A stretch of 5,267 nucleotides of DNA, taken from Clostridia bacterium (GTDB taxonomy: Bacteria; Bacillota; Clostridia; Lachnospirales; CAG-274). The position numbers and the translations under genes are program-made. The stretch is from assembly GCA_030536675.1 (NCBI GenBank), contig JAUNPM010000127.1, forward strand, positions 1 through 5,267. Direction: 5' to 3'. Positions 1 through 5,267 of this stretch are shown here, one piece after another; within the stretch, counting starts at the first letter, position 1; the number at the start of each line of letters is the position of its first letter. The notes beneath the pieces were generated by a model. That model was not told the DNA's origin, ran no database searches, and saw only the letters and a list, made by a program, of their open reading frames with translations.

Positions 1-179
1 AATACTATAAAATTAAGCAAAAAATAACATAAATTTAATAATAAGGTAATTTAATTAATTTATTTGGTTATAATATACAACTTTTTAGAAGTATTTTTGT
101 GAAAAATTAATAAGCAGCAAAGGTCTAAAAATTTATACAGGTTCATATTATAGTATAAGAATCGGTATGGAGGTTAATT

Positions 180-1658
180 ATGAATAGTTTTGACATATAC
201 AAGGATATATCTAAACGTACGGACGGAGATATATACATAGGTGTTGTGGGACCTGTAAGAACAGGCAAATCAACTTTTATAAAAAATTTTATGGAAAAGC
301 TGGTTATTCCCAATATTGAGAACGAATATGTAAGAACAAGGACACAGGATGAGCTTCCGCAATCGGCTGAAGGCACTGCCATTATGACTACAGAGCCTAA
401 ATTTGTGCCTAATGAGGCTGTCAAAATAAAGCTTGAGGGGAACATAAATCTCAATGTCAGATTAATAGACTGCGTTGGCTACATAGTTGAGGGAGCGGGA
501 GGACATATTATTGATAATAAGCCGAGAATGGTTTCAACACCATGGTCGGAGCAGAAAATGCCCTTTGCTCAGGCGGCAGAGCTTGGAACTCAAAAGGTAA
601 TAAGAGATCATTCCACTATTGCGGTGGTGCTGACAAGCGATGGAACAATCACAGATATTCCAAGAGAAAATTACATTAACAGTGAAGCAAGGGTAATAAA
701 AGAGCTTAAGGATATTGATAAGCCTTTTGTTATAGTGCTTAATTCCGCTGCTCCAAATTCAGAGGAAACACTTAAAATTGCGGAGCAAATGGAGAATAAA
801 TATGGCTGCAGGGTAATAGTTACCGACTGTAAAAATATGAGCAGAGATGATATAAACGAAATAATGGAGGAGGCTCTTTATCAGTTCCCTCTTTGTGAAA
901 TTGACGTTAATGTACCTAAATGGCTTGAGGCAATGCCTCAAAATCATTGGCTTAAAGAAAGTATTGTAAATTCGGTCAGAGAAATGGGGCAAAAAATAAA
1001 GGGTGTAAGAGATATTGATAAAAATATAAATACTCTTGAAGAAAATGAAAACATTAAAAAAATTTATTCAGATGACATTAATTTGGGAGAGGGAAAAGTA
1101 AATATAGAGGTCAGCTTAATTGATAAGCTCTTCTACAATATACTTTCTGAAACCACGGGTATGGCTATAGAAAGCGAATATGAGCTTATATCAATGATGA
1201 AACAGCTTTCGGAGGCAAAAAGGGCTTATGACAAAATTAAATTTGCCCTTGATGAGGTCAATAAAAAGGGCTATGGTATTGTTACTCCGTCCGTTGAGGA
1301 GATGAATGTTGAAGAGCCCGAAATACTCAAGCAGGGGAACAGATACGGGATCAAGATAAATGCGGAAGCTCCAAGCATACATATGATAAAGACAAACATA
1401 AAAACAAGTGTTGCTCCTATAGTGGGAAGCGAGGAGCAGTCAAAGGAGCTTGTGTCTTATTTGAACAGTCAATATAAAGACGATCCTCAAAATATATGGG
1501 ATTATAACATATTCGGAAGAAGCCTTAAGGACCTTATAACCGATGATTTAAATGCAAAGCTTTTGAGAATGCCTGAGGATACTCAATACAAGTTTAAGGA
1601 AACCTTGCAGAAAATCATAAACGAAGGCAACGGCGGGCTTATATGCATAATGCTGTAG
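180..1658 (+). CDS. spoIVA: Stage IV sporulation protein A, spore-coat morphogenetic ATPase
   Basis: SpoIVA is the ATPase that polymerises on the forespore surface and forms the basement layer on which the spore coat, and indirectly the cortex, is built. In Bacillus it is anchored by SpoVM, which is not in this window. The 492-residue length equals that of B. subtilis SpoIVA as I recall it. Seen here: a Walker A loop GPVRTGKST at residues 24-32 with Lys30, the sensor threonine pair Thr70-Thr71 (TTEPKF), and a Walker B-like LIDCVGY with Asp97. All three fall at the residue numbers known for B. subtilis. The N-terminal P-loop domain runs to about residue 235, followed by the middle and C-terminal SpoIVA regions, ending in a hydrophobic GGLICIML tail. 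The ATG is supported by a GGAGG six bases upstream. It is followed by its own hairpin, so it is probably monocistronic. Sigma-E control is expected from the family, but I found no clear sigma-E promoter. No defect is visible. Confidence 0.97.
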   Translation: MNSFDIYKDISKRTDGDIYIGVVGPVRTGKSTFIKNFMEKLVIPNIENEYVRTRTQDELPQSAEGTAIMTTEPKFVPNEAVKIKLEGNINLNVRLIDCVGYIVEGAGGHIIDNKPRMVSTPWSEQKMPFAQAAELGTQKVIRDHSTIAVVLTSDGTITDIPRENYINSEARVIKELKDIDKPFVIVLNSAAPNSEETLKIAEQMENKYGCRVIVTDCKNMSRDDINEIMEEALYQFPLCEIDVNVPKWLEAMPQNHWLKESIVNSVREMGQKIKGVRDIDKNINTLEENENIKKIYSDDINLGEGKVNIEVSLIDKLFYNILSETTGMAIESEYELISMMKQLSEAKRAYDKIKFALDEVNKKGYGIVTPSVEEMNVEEPEILKQGNRYGIKINAEAPSIHMIKTNIKTSVAPIVGSEEQSKELVSYLNSQYKDDPQNIWDYNIFGRSLKDLITDDLNAKLLRMPEDTQYKFKETLQKIINEGNGGLICIML

Positions 1659-1672
1659 CATATTTTGGTCTG

Positions 1673-1705
1673 AAGCTCTCAATGGGAATTAAATTGAGAG
1701 CTTTT
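1673..1705 (+). terminator. Hairpin after spoIVA, probable intrinsic terminator
   Basis: A perfect 11-bp inverted repeat, AAGCTCTCAAT (1673-1683) and ATTGAGAGCTT (1693-1703), encloses a 9-base loop and lies 14 bases after the spoIVA stop codon. The following T run is short: four T, two of them inside the stem, then GGC. Termination may therefore be incomplete. A new promoter begins just downstream, which fits a transcript boundary here. Confidence 0.7.
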
Positions 1706-1715
1706 GGCTGATATA

Positions 1716-1744
1716 TTGACAAATGATGAAAAAAGATGTATATT
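1716..1744 (+). promoter_or_regulatory. Sigma-A promoter of the HMA-domain gene
   Basis: A consensus -35 TTGACA (1716-1721) is separated by exactly 17 bases from a -10 TATATT (1739-1744). The start of transcription is expected near 1751, giving a leader of about 40 bases before the ATG at 1791. An inverted repeat lies immediately downstream of the -10. This is one of the two best housekeeping promoters in the window. Confidence 0.75.
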
Positions 1745-1745
1745 A

Positions 1746-1763
1746 AGTTAGGAAAAGCTAACT
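1746..1763 (+). promoter_or_regulatory. Inverted repeat at the transcription start, possible operator
   Basis: AGTTAG (1746-1751) and CTAACT (1758-1763) form a perfect 6-bp inverted repeat with a 6-base spacer GAAAAG. It begins two bases after the -10 and covers the expected +1. This is a typical place for a repressor site that blocks initiation. The GTTAG/CTAAC arms recall half-sites of DtxR-type metal repressors, but the spacing differs from the classical box. It could instead be a small 5' hairpin in the mRNA. The operator role is inference only. Confidence 0.4.
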
Positions 1764-1790
1764 AATATATTAAGAAGGAAGAGGATAAAT

Positions 1791-2156
1791 ATGGGAACAG
1801 TTATTATTTGTGCATTGCTTATTTTAATTGCCGTTTATGCAGTGATAAGCTACAGAAAGAAGATATCAAGCGGCTGCTGCGGAGGCGGTGACAGTGAGGT
1901 TAAAATAAAGCCTAAGGACGGCAATAGGTCTAATTATGAGCATAGTGCCACAATACATATAGGGGGAATGTCCTGCCAAAACTGTGCCGTAAGAGTTGAA
2001 AATGCTTTTAATAAAACAGATGATTATTACGCAAGGGTAAATATTCATAAAAAAAGCGGAGAAATTTTGTCTAAAAAAATTATAACGGAAGATGATGTGA
2101 GGGAAATAATTGAAAAATGCGGATATACTTTAACGGGTATGTCTGTTGAAAAATAA
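1791..2156 (+). CDS. Membrane-anchored cysteine and HMA metal-binding protein
   Basis: A 121-residue protein with two recognisable parts. Residues about 3-20 form one hydrophobic membrane segment followed by YRKK, predicting that the C-terminus faces the cytoplasm. A GCCGGG cluster (Cys29, Cys30) follows. This N-terminus resembles the small FeoB-associated Cys-rich membrane proteins of Firmicutes. Residues about 53-119 form a heavy-metal-associated (HMA) domain with the metal site GMSCQNC (Cys62, Cys65), the type that carries Cu(I) or similar soft metals in chaperones and P-type ATPases. No ATPase, feoA or feoB lies next to it, so the partner is unknown. A role in binding or passing a metal ion at the inner face of the membrane is inference. 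Purine-rich GAGG six bases before the ATG supports the start. It has its own promoter and no convincing terminator. I know of no established gene symbol. Confidence 0.88.
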   Translation: MGTVIICALLILIAVYAVISYRKKISSGCCGGGDSEVKIKPKDGNRSNYEHSATIHIGGMSCQNCAVRVENAFNKTDDYYARVNIHKKSGEILSKKIITEDDVREIIEKCGYTLTGMSVEK

Positions 2157-2222
2157 GATGTATTTAAAAGAACGTATAAAATTTTGTTAAAAAATAAACT
2201 TACAATAATTTTAAAATTGCTC

Positions 2223-2251
2223 TTTACAAATAGGTCTTGTTGTGGTATACT
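2223..2251 (+). promoter_or_regulatory. trp operon promoter (extended -10)
   Basis: A -35 TTTACA (2223-2228) and a -10 TATACT (2246-2251) are separated by the optimal 17 bases. TGG directly before the -10 (2243-2245) supplies an extended -10 TGn element. Transcription should start near 2258, just upstream of the T-box leader, so the leader and trpEGC form one transcript. An 18-bp near-palindrome is centred on this -10. Confidence 0.8.
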
Positions 2252-2256
2252 ACAAC
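2239..2256 (+). promoter_or_regulatory. Near-palindrome over the trp -10, possible operator
   Basis: GTTGT (2239-2243) and ACAAC (2252-2256) flank the self-complementary centre GTATAC (2245-2250). Sixteen of the 18 positions are symmetric, with one mismatched pair (G2244 and T2251). The symmetry axis runs through the -10 element, so a protein bound here would occlude RNA polymerase. The part-palindromic nature of a TATAC-type -10 makes some of this symmetry free, so coincidence is possible. No repressor gene is present in the window to pair with it. Confidence 0.35.
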
Positions 2257-2257
2257 T

Positions 2258-2514
2258 AATTTCAAATAAATGTCGATGATTAAGAGGAGTAATCTTAAGC
2301 TGAGGTTACAGAGAGCTGACGGAAGGTGCAAGTCAGTGCTGAGGTTTTTGATGAATGGACTTATGAGACTTGCGGTGAAAGGTTTGTTTTTGTACGGACT
2401 TATTAGCAGGCAACGGGTTCTCCCGTTATAGGGACAGGATATGTTAGTATCTGTGATTGGTGGCTTAACTTGGCGTATTTTCGACCTTGTCCAATTCGGA
2501 CAGGGTCTTTTTTT
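2258..2514 (+). promoter_or_regulatory. T-box riboswitch, tRNA-Trp specific, trp leader
   Basis: This leader senses uncharged tRNA and controls read-through into trpE. Stem I begins near 2271 with the GATGA element and AGTA (2288-2291). Its top carries the conserved AGAGAG bulge (2310-2315), a CTGAC/GTCAG stem (2316-2320 with 2332-2336) and a GGAAGGTG loop (2321-2328). The specifier loop GAATGGAC places codon TGG (Trp) at 2356-2358. A wobble-rich stem II (2380-2387 with 2394-2401) and a perfect stem III AACGGG/CCCGTT (2412-2417 with 2422-2427) follow. In the antiterminator, GATTGG (2455-2460) can pair with 2491-2496, leaving a 7-base bulge TGGCTTA (2461-2467). Its TGGC complements the GCCA end expected for bacterial tRNA-Trp. 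The bulge departs from the usual TGGNACC. The alternative fold is the terminator at 2483-2514. Specifier, bulge base and downstream genes all agree on tryptophan. Pairings were made by eye. Confidence 0.95.
2483..2514 (+). terminator. Intrinsic terminator of the T-box leader
   Basis: GACCTTGTCC (2483-2492) pairs with GGACAGGGTC (2498-2507) over 10 bp with one G-T wobble and a 5-base loop AATTC. A run of seven T (2508-2514) follows. Its 5' arm and loop are the same bases needed for the antiterminator helix (2482-2496), so the two folds exclude one another. This is the regulated stop ahead of trpE. Confidence 0.93.
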
Positions 2515-2592
2515 ATTCACCGGCTTAAGTAAATAAAAATTAAATCTCAACAATTCTCTGTCGGCAGATTGAAATTTAAAAGTATTTTTTAT

Positions 2593-2598
2593 AAGGAG
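2593..2598 (+). promoter_or_regulatory. Ribosome binding site deciding the trpE start
   Basis: AAGGAG lies nine bases before the ATG at 2608. The reading frame is open further upstream to a TTG at 2569, but that codon has no Shine-Dalgarno sequence before it, and this site would lie inside the coding region if TTG were used. It therefore fixes the trpE start at 2608. Confidence 0.85.
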
Positions 2599-2607
2599 AA
2601 TTTGACT

Positions 2608-3990
2608 ATGAGAAATTTAAGAACTTACGTAAGAGAATTTTCGGGAGATACGGAAACTCCCATTACTATTTTTTACAAATATGTGGGAAATGAAAAGGGT
2701 TTTTTACTTGAAAGCCGAGGAGAAGGAAAAACAAACTTTTCCATTATGGGAAAAAATCCTATGGCTGTTTTAAAGGGCGATGATGAGCTTGAAATAAATG
2801 AAAGAGGTAAAATCACCGTTTATAAGGGCAGGCTTCTTGACGGTGTGAGAGAGTATGTTAAAAGCTTTAATGTAATTGACGATAACGGACTCCCTTTTAC
2901 AGGCGGTGCCGTAGGCGCAATGGGATATGACATTATAAGACAATATGAAAAAATTCCAGATGAAAATAAGGAAATAATAAACACACCCACAGTGCACTTA
3001 ATGGTTTTTGATGAGTTTGTTATATATGATCACTTACACGACAGGATAAAAATAGCAGTGCTTGCGGAAAACAGTGAGGACGCAGAAAGCGTACTTGACA
3101 GAATGGAAAGAGAAATAAAATCCTCAATACCCGCAGAGCACTATGCTGTTAAAGAGCCTAAGCCTATTAAGTTTACATCAAATATGACTAAAGAAAATTA
3201 TGAAAATATAGTTGAGAAGGCTAAAAGGTATATTTATGACGGAGATATTTTTCAAGTGGTATTATCTCAAAGGCTTACGGCAAAAACCGATGACAGACCT
3301 ATTGATCTGTACAGAAGATTAAGAGCCATAAATCCCTCACCTTATTTATTCTTCTTTAATTTTGAGGATTATTATGTTGCGGGCTCTTCTCCCGAAATGC
3401 TTGTTGAAGTGAAGGGGGATACAGTGAGGACCTGTCCAATAGCGGGAACAAGGAAGAGAGGAAAAAATCCAAAGGAGGATATAGAAATCGCCGAAGGACT
3501 TCTTGAAGATCCAAAGGAAAAGGCGGAGCATACAATGCTTGTGGACTTGGCAAGAAACGATATGGGACGTATAGCCAAAATAGGCAGTGTTAAAATAAAG
3601 GAGTTTATGCAGGTACATTATTATTCACACGTTATGCACCTTGTTACAATGGTTGAAGGGGAAAAGAGAGAAGACGCTGACAGCTTTGATGTGCTTTCCA
3701 CATTCCTGCCTGCGGGAACTCTTTCGGGTGCTCCTAAAATAAGGGCTATGGAAATTATAGAAGAGCTTGAAAATGAAAGAAGAGGACTTTACGGCGGCGC
3801 TGTAGGCTACTTTGATTTTAACGGTAATATGGACACCTGTATTGCCATAAGAACAATGATAATAAAAGACGGCAATGTTTATATGCAGGCAGGTGCGGGG
3901 ATAGTTGCAGACAGTATACCCGAAATGGAGTATGAAGAAAGTCATAACAAGGTAAGAGCCTTGGTAAAGACAATAGGAGGGGAAGTATAA
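2608..3990 (+). CDS. trpE: Anthranilate synthase component I
   Basis: TrpE converts chorismate to anthranilate with ammonia delivered by TrpG, the first committed step of tryptophan synthesis, in the cytoplasm. From the ATG at 2608 it has 460 residues, slightly shorter than the common 490-520. The N-terminal anthranilate synthase I domain (about 15-155) contains LLES (33-36), part of the tryptophan feedback site in the family. The chorismate-binding domain (about 195-450) shows NPSPYLFF (242-249), PIAGTRKRG (from 277), LVDLARND (311-318), PAGTLSGAPK (368-377) and QAGAGIVADS (427-436). NPSPY and LLES favour TrpE over PabB, and the Trp T-box upstream settles it. The stop codon overlaps the trpG start by one base, which suggests translational coupling. 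Regulation is likely double: T-box antitermination at the RNA level and feedback inhibition by tryptophan at the protein level. All key motifs look intact. Confidence 0.97.
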   Translation: MRNLRTYVREFSGDTETPITIFYKYVGNEKGFLLESRGEGKTNFSIMGKNPMAVLKGDDELEINERGKITVYKGRLLDGVREYVKSFNVIDDNGLPFTGGAVGAMGYDIIRQYEKIPDENKEIINTPTVHLMVFDEFVIYDHLHDRIKIAVLAENSEDAESVLDRMEREIKSSIPAEHYAVKEPKPIKFTSNMTKENYENIVEKAKRYIYDGDIFQVVLSQRLTAKTDDRPIDLYRRLRAINPSPYLFFFNFEDYYVAGSSPEMLVEVKGDTVRTCPIAGTRKRGKNPKEDIEIAEGLLEDPKEKAEHTMLVDLARNDMGRIAKIGSVKIKEFMQVHYYSHVMHLVTMVEGEKREDADSFDVLSTFLPAGTLSGAPKIRAMEIIEELENERRGLYGGAVGYFDFNGNMDTCIAIRTMIIKDGNVYMQAGAGIVADSIPEMEYEESHNKVRALVKTIGGEV

Positions 3991-4556
3991 TGATAGTTCT
4001 TGTAGATAATTATGACAGCTTTACATTTAATTTATATCAATATATAGGTGAGTTTGACAGTGATATAAGGGTATTCAGAAATGATGAGATAGACGGAAAA
4101 GCAATACTTGAAATGAAGCCTGACAGAGTTGTTATTTCTCCAGGTCCAAAAACTCCGGAAAAAGCGGGAAACTGCATTGAAATAATAAAGACTGTGGGAG
4201 GTAAAATACCTATTATGGGTGTATGCCTTGGACATCAGTCAATAGCTGTTGCTTACGGGGCTGTGGTGACAAATGCAAAGGAGCTTTGTCACGGAAAGTA
4301 TTCATATATGGAGCATAACGGCAAGGGAATATTTGAAGGCTGTCCCAAGCCTATGAAGGTGGCAAGATACCATTCGCTTTCAGTAAAAGCAGATACGGTG
4401 CCCCAATGCCTTGAAGTAACTGCAATGGCAGACGGTGAAATAATGGCAATAAAACACAGAGAATATGATGTTGTGGGCTTGCAGTTCCACCCTGAAAGCA
4501 TAAATACTCCCGAGGGTATGAAATTAATTGAGAATTTTGTAAAGGGGGTAATTTAG
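3990..4556 (+). CDS. trpG: Anthranilate synthase component II, glutamine amidotransferase
   Basis: This is a class I glutamine amidotransferase of 188 residues, the usual length for a free-standing TrpG. It hydrolyses glutamine and channels ammonia to TrpE. Seen: the N-terminal DNYDSFTFNL (6-15), the SPGP turn (50-53), the nucleophile elbow GVCLGHQ with Cys79, and His167 and Glu169 in FHPES completing the catalytic triad. The start is backed by AGGAGG nine bases upstream (3975-3980), inside the end of trpE, and the ATG shares its first base with the trpE stop codon. There is no fused phosphoribosyltransferase (TrpD) domain. Residue 54 is Lys, where many TrpG proteins have Gly (SPGPG) and PabA proteins often have Cys, so sequence alone does not exclude a shared TrpG/PabA role in folate synthesis. 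Position next to trpE makes tryptophan the main role. Confidence 0.96.
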   Translation: MIVLVDNYDSFTFNLYQYIGEFDSDIRVFRNDEIDGKAILEMKPDRVVISPGPKTPEKAGNCIEIIKTVGGKIPIMGVCLGHQSIAVAYGAVVTNAKELCHGKYSYMEHNGKGIFEGCPKPMKVARYHSLSVKADTVPQCLEVTAMADGEIMAIKHREYDVVGLQFHPESINTPEGMKLIENFVKGVI

Positions 4557-4558
4557 AT

Positions 4559-5267
4559 ATGATACTTGACGATATAGTAAGCGTAAAAAAAGAATATCTT
4601 TTAAAAAGCGAATATAAATTTGATGTAAAAAGGCTTTACAAGGCAATGGAAGAGCCTGTTGCAAACTTTAAAGAGGCGATGTCAAAGGAGGGGCTTTCAA
4701 TTATAGGTGAAGTGAAAAAAGCATCACCTTCAAGAGGGCTTATAAGACCTGATTTTGATCCCGTTGAAATTGCAAAGGAATATGACGGTGTTGTAGACGC
4801 AATTTCAGTGCTTACGGAAGAAAGGTTTTTTATGGGGAAGGGTCAATATTTAAAGGATATACACAATAACGTTAAATTGCCCTTGTTAAGGAAGGATTTT
4901 GTTATAAGTCCTTTGCAGATATTTGAAGCAAGAGAAATGGGTGCTTCTTCTGTTTTGCTTATAGCTGCTGTTTTAAATGATGTAAGAGTGTTAAAAGAGT
5001 ATATAAACATTGCAAGGGGAGTTGGATTTGAGCCTTTGGTTGAAACTCATAACAGGGAAGAAATTGAAACCGCTCTTAATGCAGGAGCAAATATAATAGG
5101 AATAAACAACAGAAACTTGAAGGATTTCACCGAAGATATTTATACTACCGTAAGGCTGAGAGAACTTATACCTAAGGACAAAATCGTGTTAAGCGAAAGC
5201 TCAATACACACAGGTGAGGATATTAAAATACTGAAGCAGGCAAATATAAACGGTATACTTGTTGGTG
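4559..5267 (+). CDS. trpC: Indole-3-glycerol phosphate synthase (3' end cut by window)
   Basis: TrpC closes the ring of carboxyphenylamino-deoxyribulose phosphate to give indole-3-glycerol phosphate, the fourth step of the pathway. The reading frame is open from ATG 4559 to the window edge, giving 236 residues of an expected 250-260, so only about 15-25 residues are missing. It folds as a TIM barrel. Visible catalytic and substrate-binding residues, numbered from this start, are Glu51 and Lys53 in EVKKASPSRG, Lys112 in LLRKDF, Glu162 in LVETH, Asn183 in GINNRNL, and Glu213-Ser214 in LSES. These match the set known from Sulfolobus IGPS at nearly the same positions. The GILVG at the edge begins the last phosphate-binding loop. 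The start lies two bases after the trpG stop, with AAGGGGG about ten bases upstream inside trpG. It is co-transcribed with trpEG. No trpD precedes it, and trpF is not fused within the visible part. Confidence 0.96.
   Translation, partial: MILDDIVSVKKEYLLKSEYKFDVKRLYKAMEEPVANFKEAMSKEGLSIIGEVKKASPSRGLIRPDFDPVEIAKEYDGVVDAISVLTEERFFMGKGQYLKDIHNNVKLPLLRKDFVISPLQIFEAREMGASSVLLIAAVLNDVRVLKEYINIARGVGFEPLVETHNREEIETALNAGANIIGINNRNLKDFTEDIYTTVRLRELIPKDKIVLSESSIHTGEDIKILKQANINGILVG

Noticed and set aside
1746..1763. Classical DtxR/IdeR iron box or CopY copper box
   Set aside because: The DtxR box has its GTTAG and CTAAC arms almost touching, whereas here they are separated by six bases. The CopY core TACANNTGTA is absent. 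Only a general operator-like repeat can be claimed.
2178..2212. Hairpin AAAATTTTGT / ACAATAATTTT after the HMA gene as a terminator
   Set aside because: It is made almost wholly of A-T pairs, needs a bulge and a 14-base loop, and has no T run after it. Chance pairing in A+T-rich DNA explains it.
2239..2256. Rex (redox repressor) site at the trp promoter
   Set aside because: Rex sites have TTGT and ACAA separated by ten bases. Here the separation is eight and the inner TAA/TTA is missing.
2569..2607. TTG-initiated N-terminal extension of trpE by 13 residues
   Set aside because: There is no Shine-Dalgarno sequence before the TTG, while AAGGAG sits nine bases before the ATG at 2608.
143..4501. 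Open reading frames of 60-109 codons on the minus strand
   Set aside because: All but one lie opposite the coding genes, and the other lies opposite the structured T-box leader (2224-2553). Their translations are low-complexity or resemble no known family. They are shadows of the genes and leader on the + strand.
3990..4556. pabA as the primary identity of the amidotransferase gene
   Set aside because: The SPGPK variant leaves a PabA role possible, but the one-base overlap with trpE, the Trp T-box upstream and trpC downstream make trpG the better name.

Overview
This window looks like chromosomal DNA of a low-GC, endospore-forming Firmicute, most likely an anaerobic clostridium. The grounds are the strong A+T bias, codon use rich in AGA, ATA and AAA, purine-rich Shine-Dalgarno sites, a complete SpoIVA spore-coat ATPase, and a T-box riboswitch controlling amino-acid genes. 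All genes read on the + strand. I see no mobile element, tRNA, rRNA or CRISPR array.

Layout: 1-179 is an A+T-rich intergenic stretch with no gene and no convincing promoter. spoIVA (180-1658) is closed by a hairpin (1673-1705). A short intergenic region carries a near-consensus sigma-A promoter (1716-1744) with an AGTTAG/CTAACT inverted repeat just downstream of its -10. It leads to a small membrane-anchored, cysteine-containing HMA metal-binding protein (1791-2156). The 451-base gap 2157-2607 is almost entirely regulatory. It holds an extended -10 promoter (2223-2251), an 18-bp near-palindrome centred on that -10, and a T-box leader (about 2258-2514) with a UGG (Trp) specifier that ends in a strong intrinsic terminator. 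The trp operon follows: trpE (2608-3990), trpG (3990-4556, overlapping by one base) and trpC (4559 to the window edge, incomplete).

How it works together: when charged tRNA-Trp is scarce, uncharged tRNA-Trp should pair with the UGG specifier and, through its 3' GCCA, with the UGGC in the antiterminator bulge. This would prevent termination and let trpEGC be transcribed. TrpE and TrpG form anthranilate synthase, and TrpC makes indole-3-glycerol phosphate. The gene for the step between them, trpD, is absent from its usual place between trpG and trpC. SpoIVA and the HMA protein appear to be separate transcription units unrelated to tryptophan.

No wholly new system is evident. The points most worth a second look are the atypical antiterminator bulge of the T-box, the possible second control layer at the trp promoter, the missing trpD, and the HMA protein with its possible operator.
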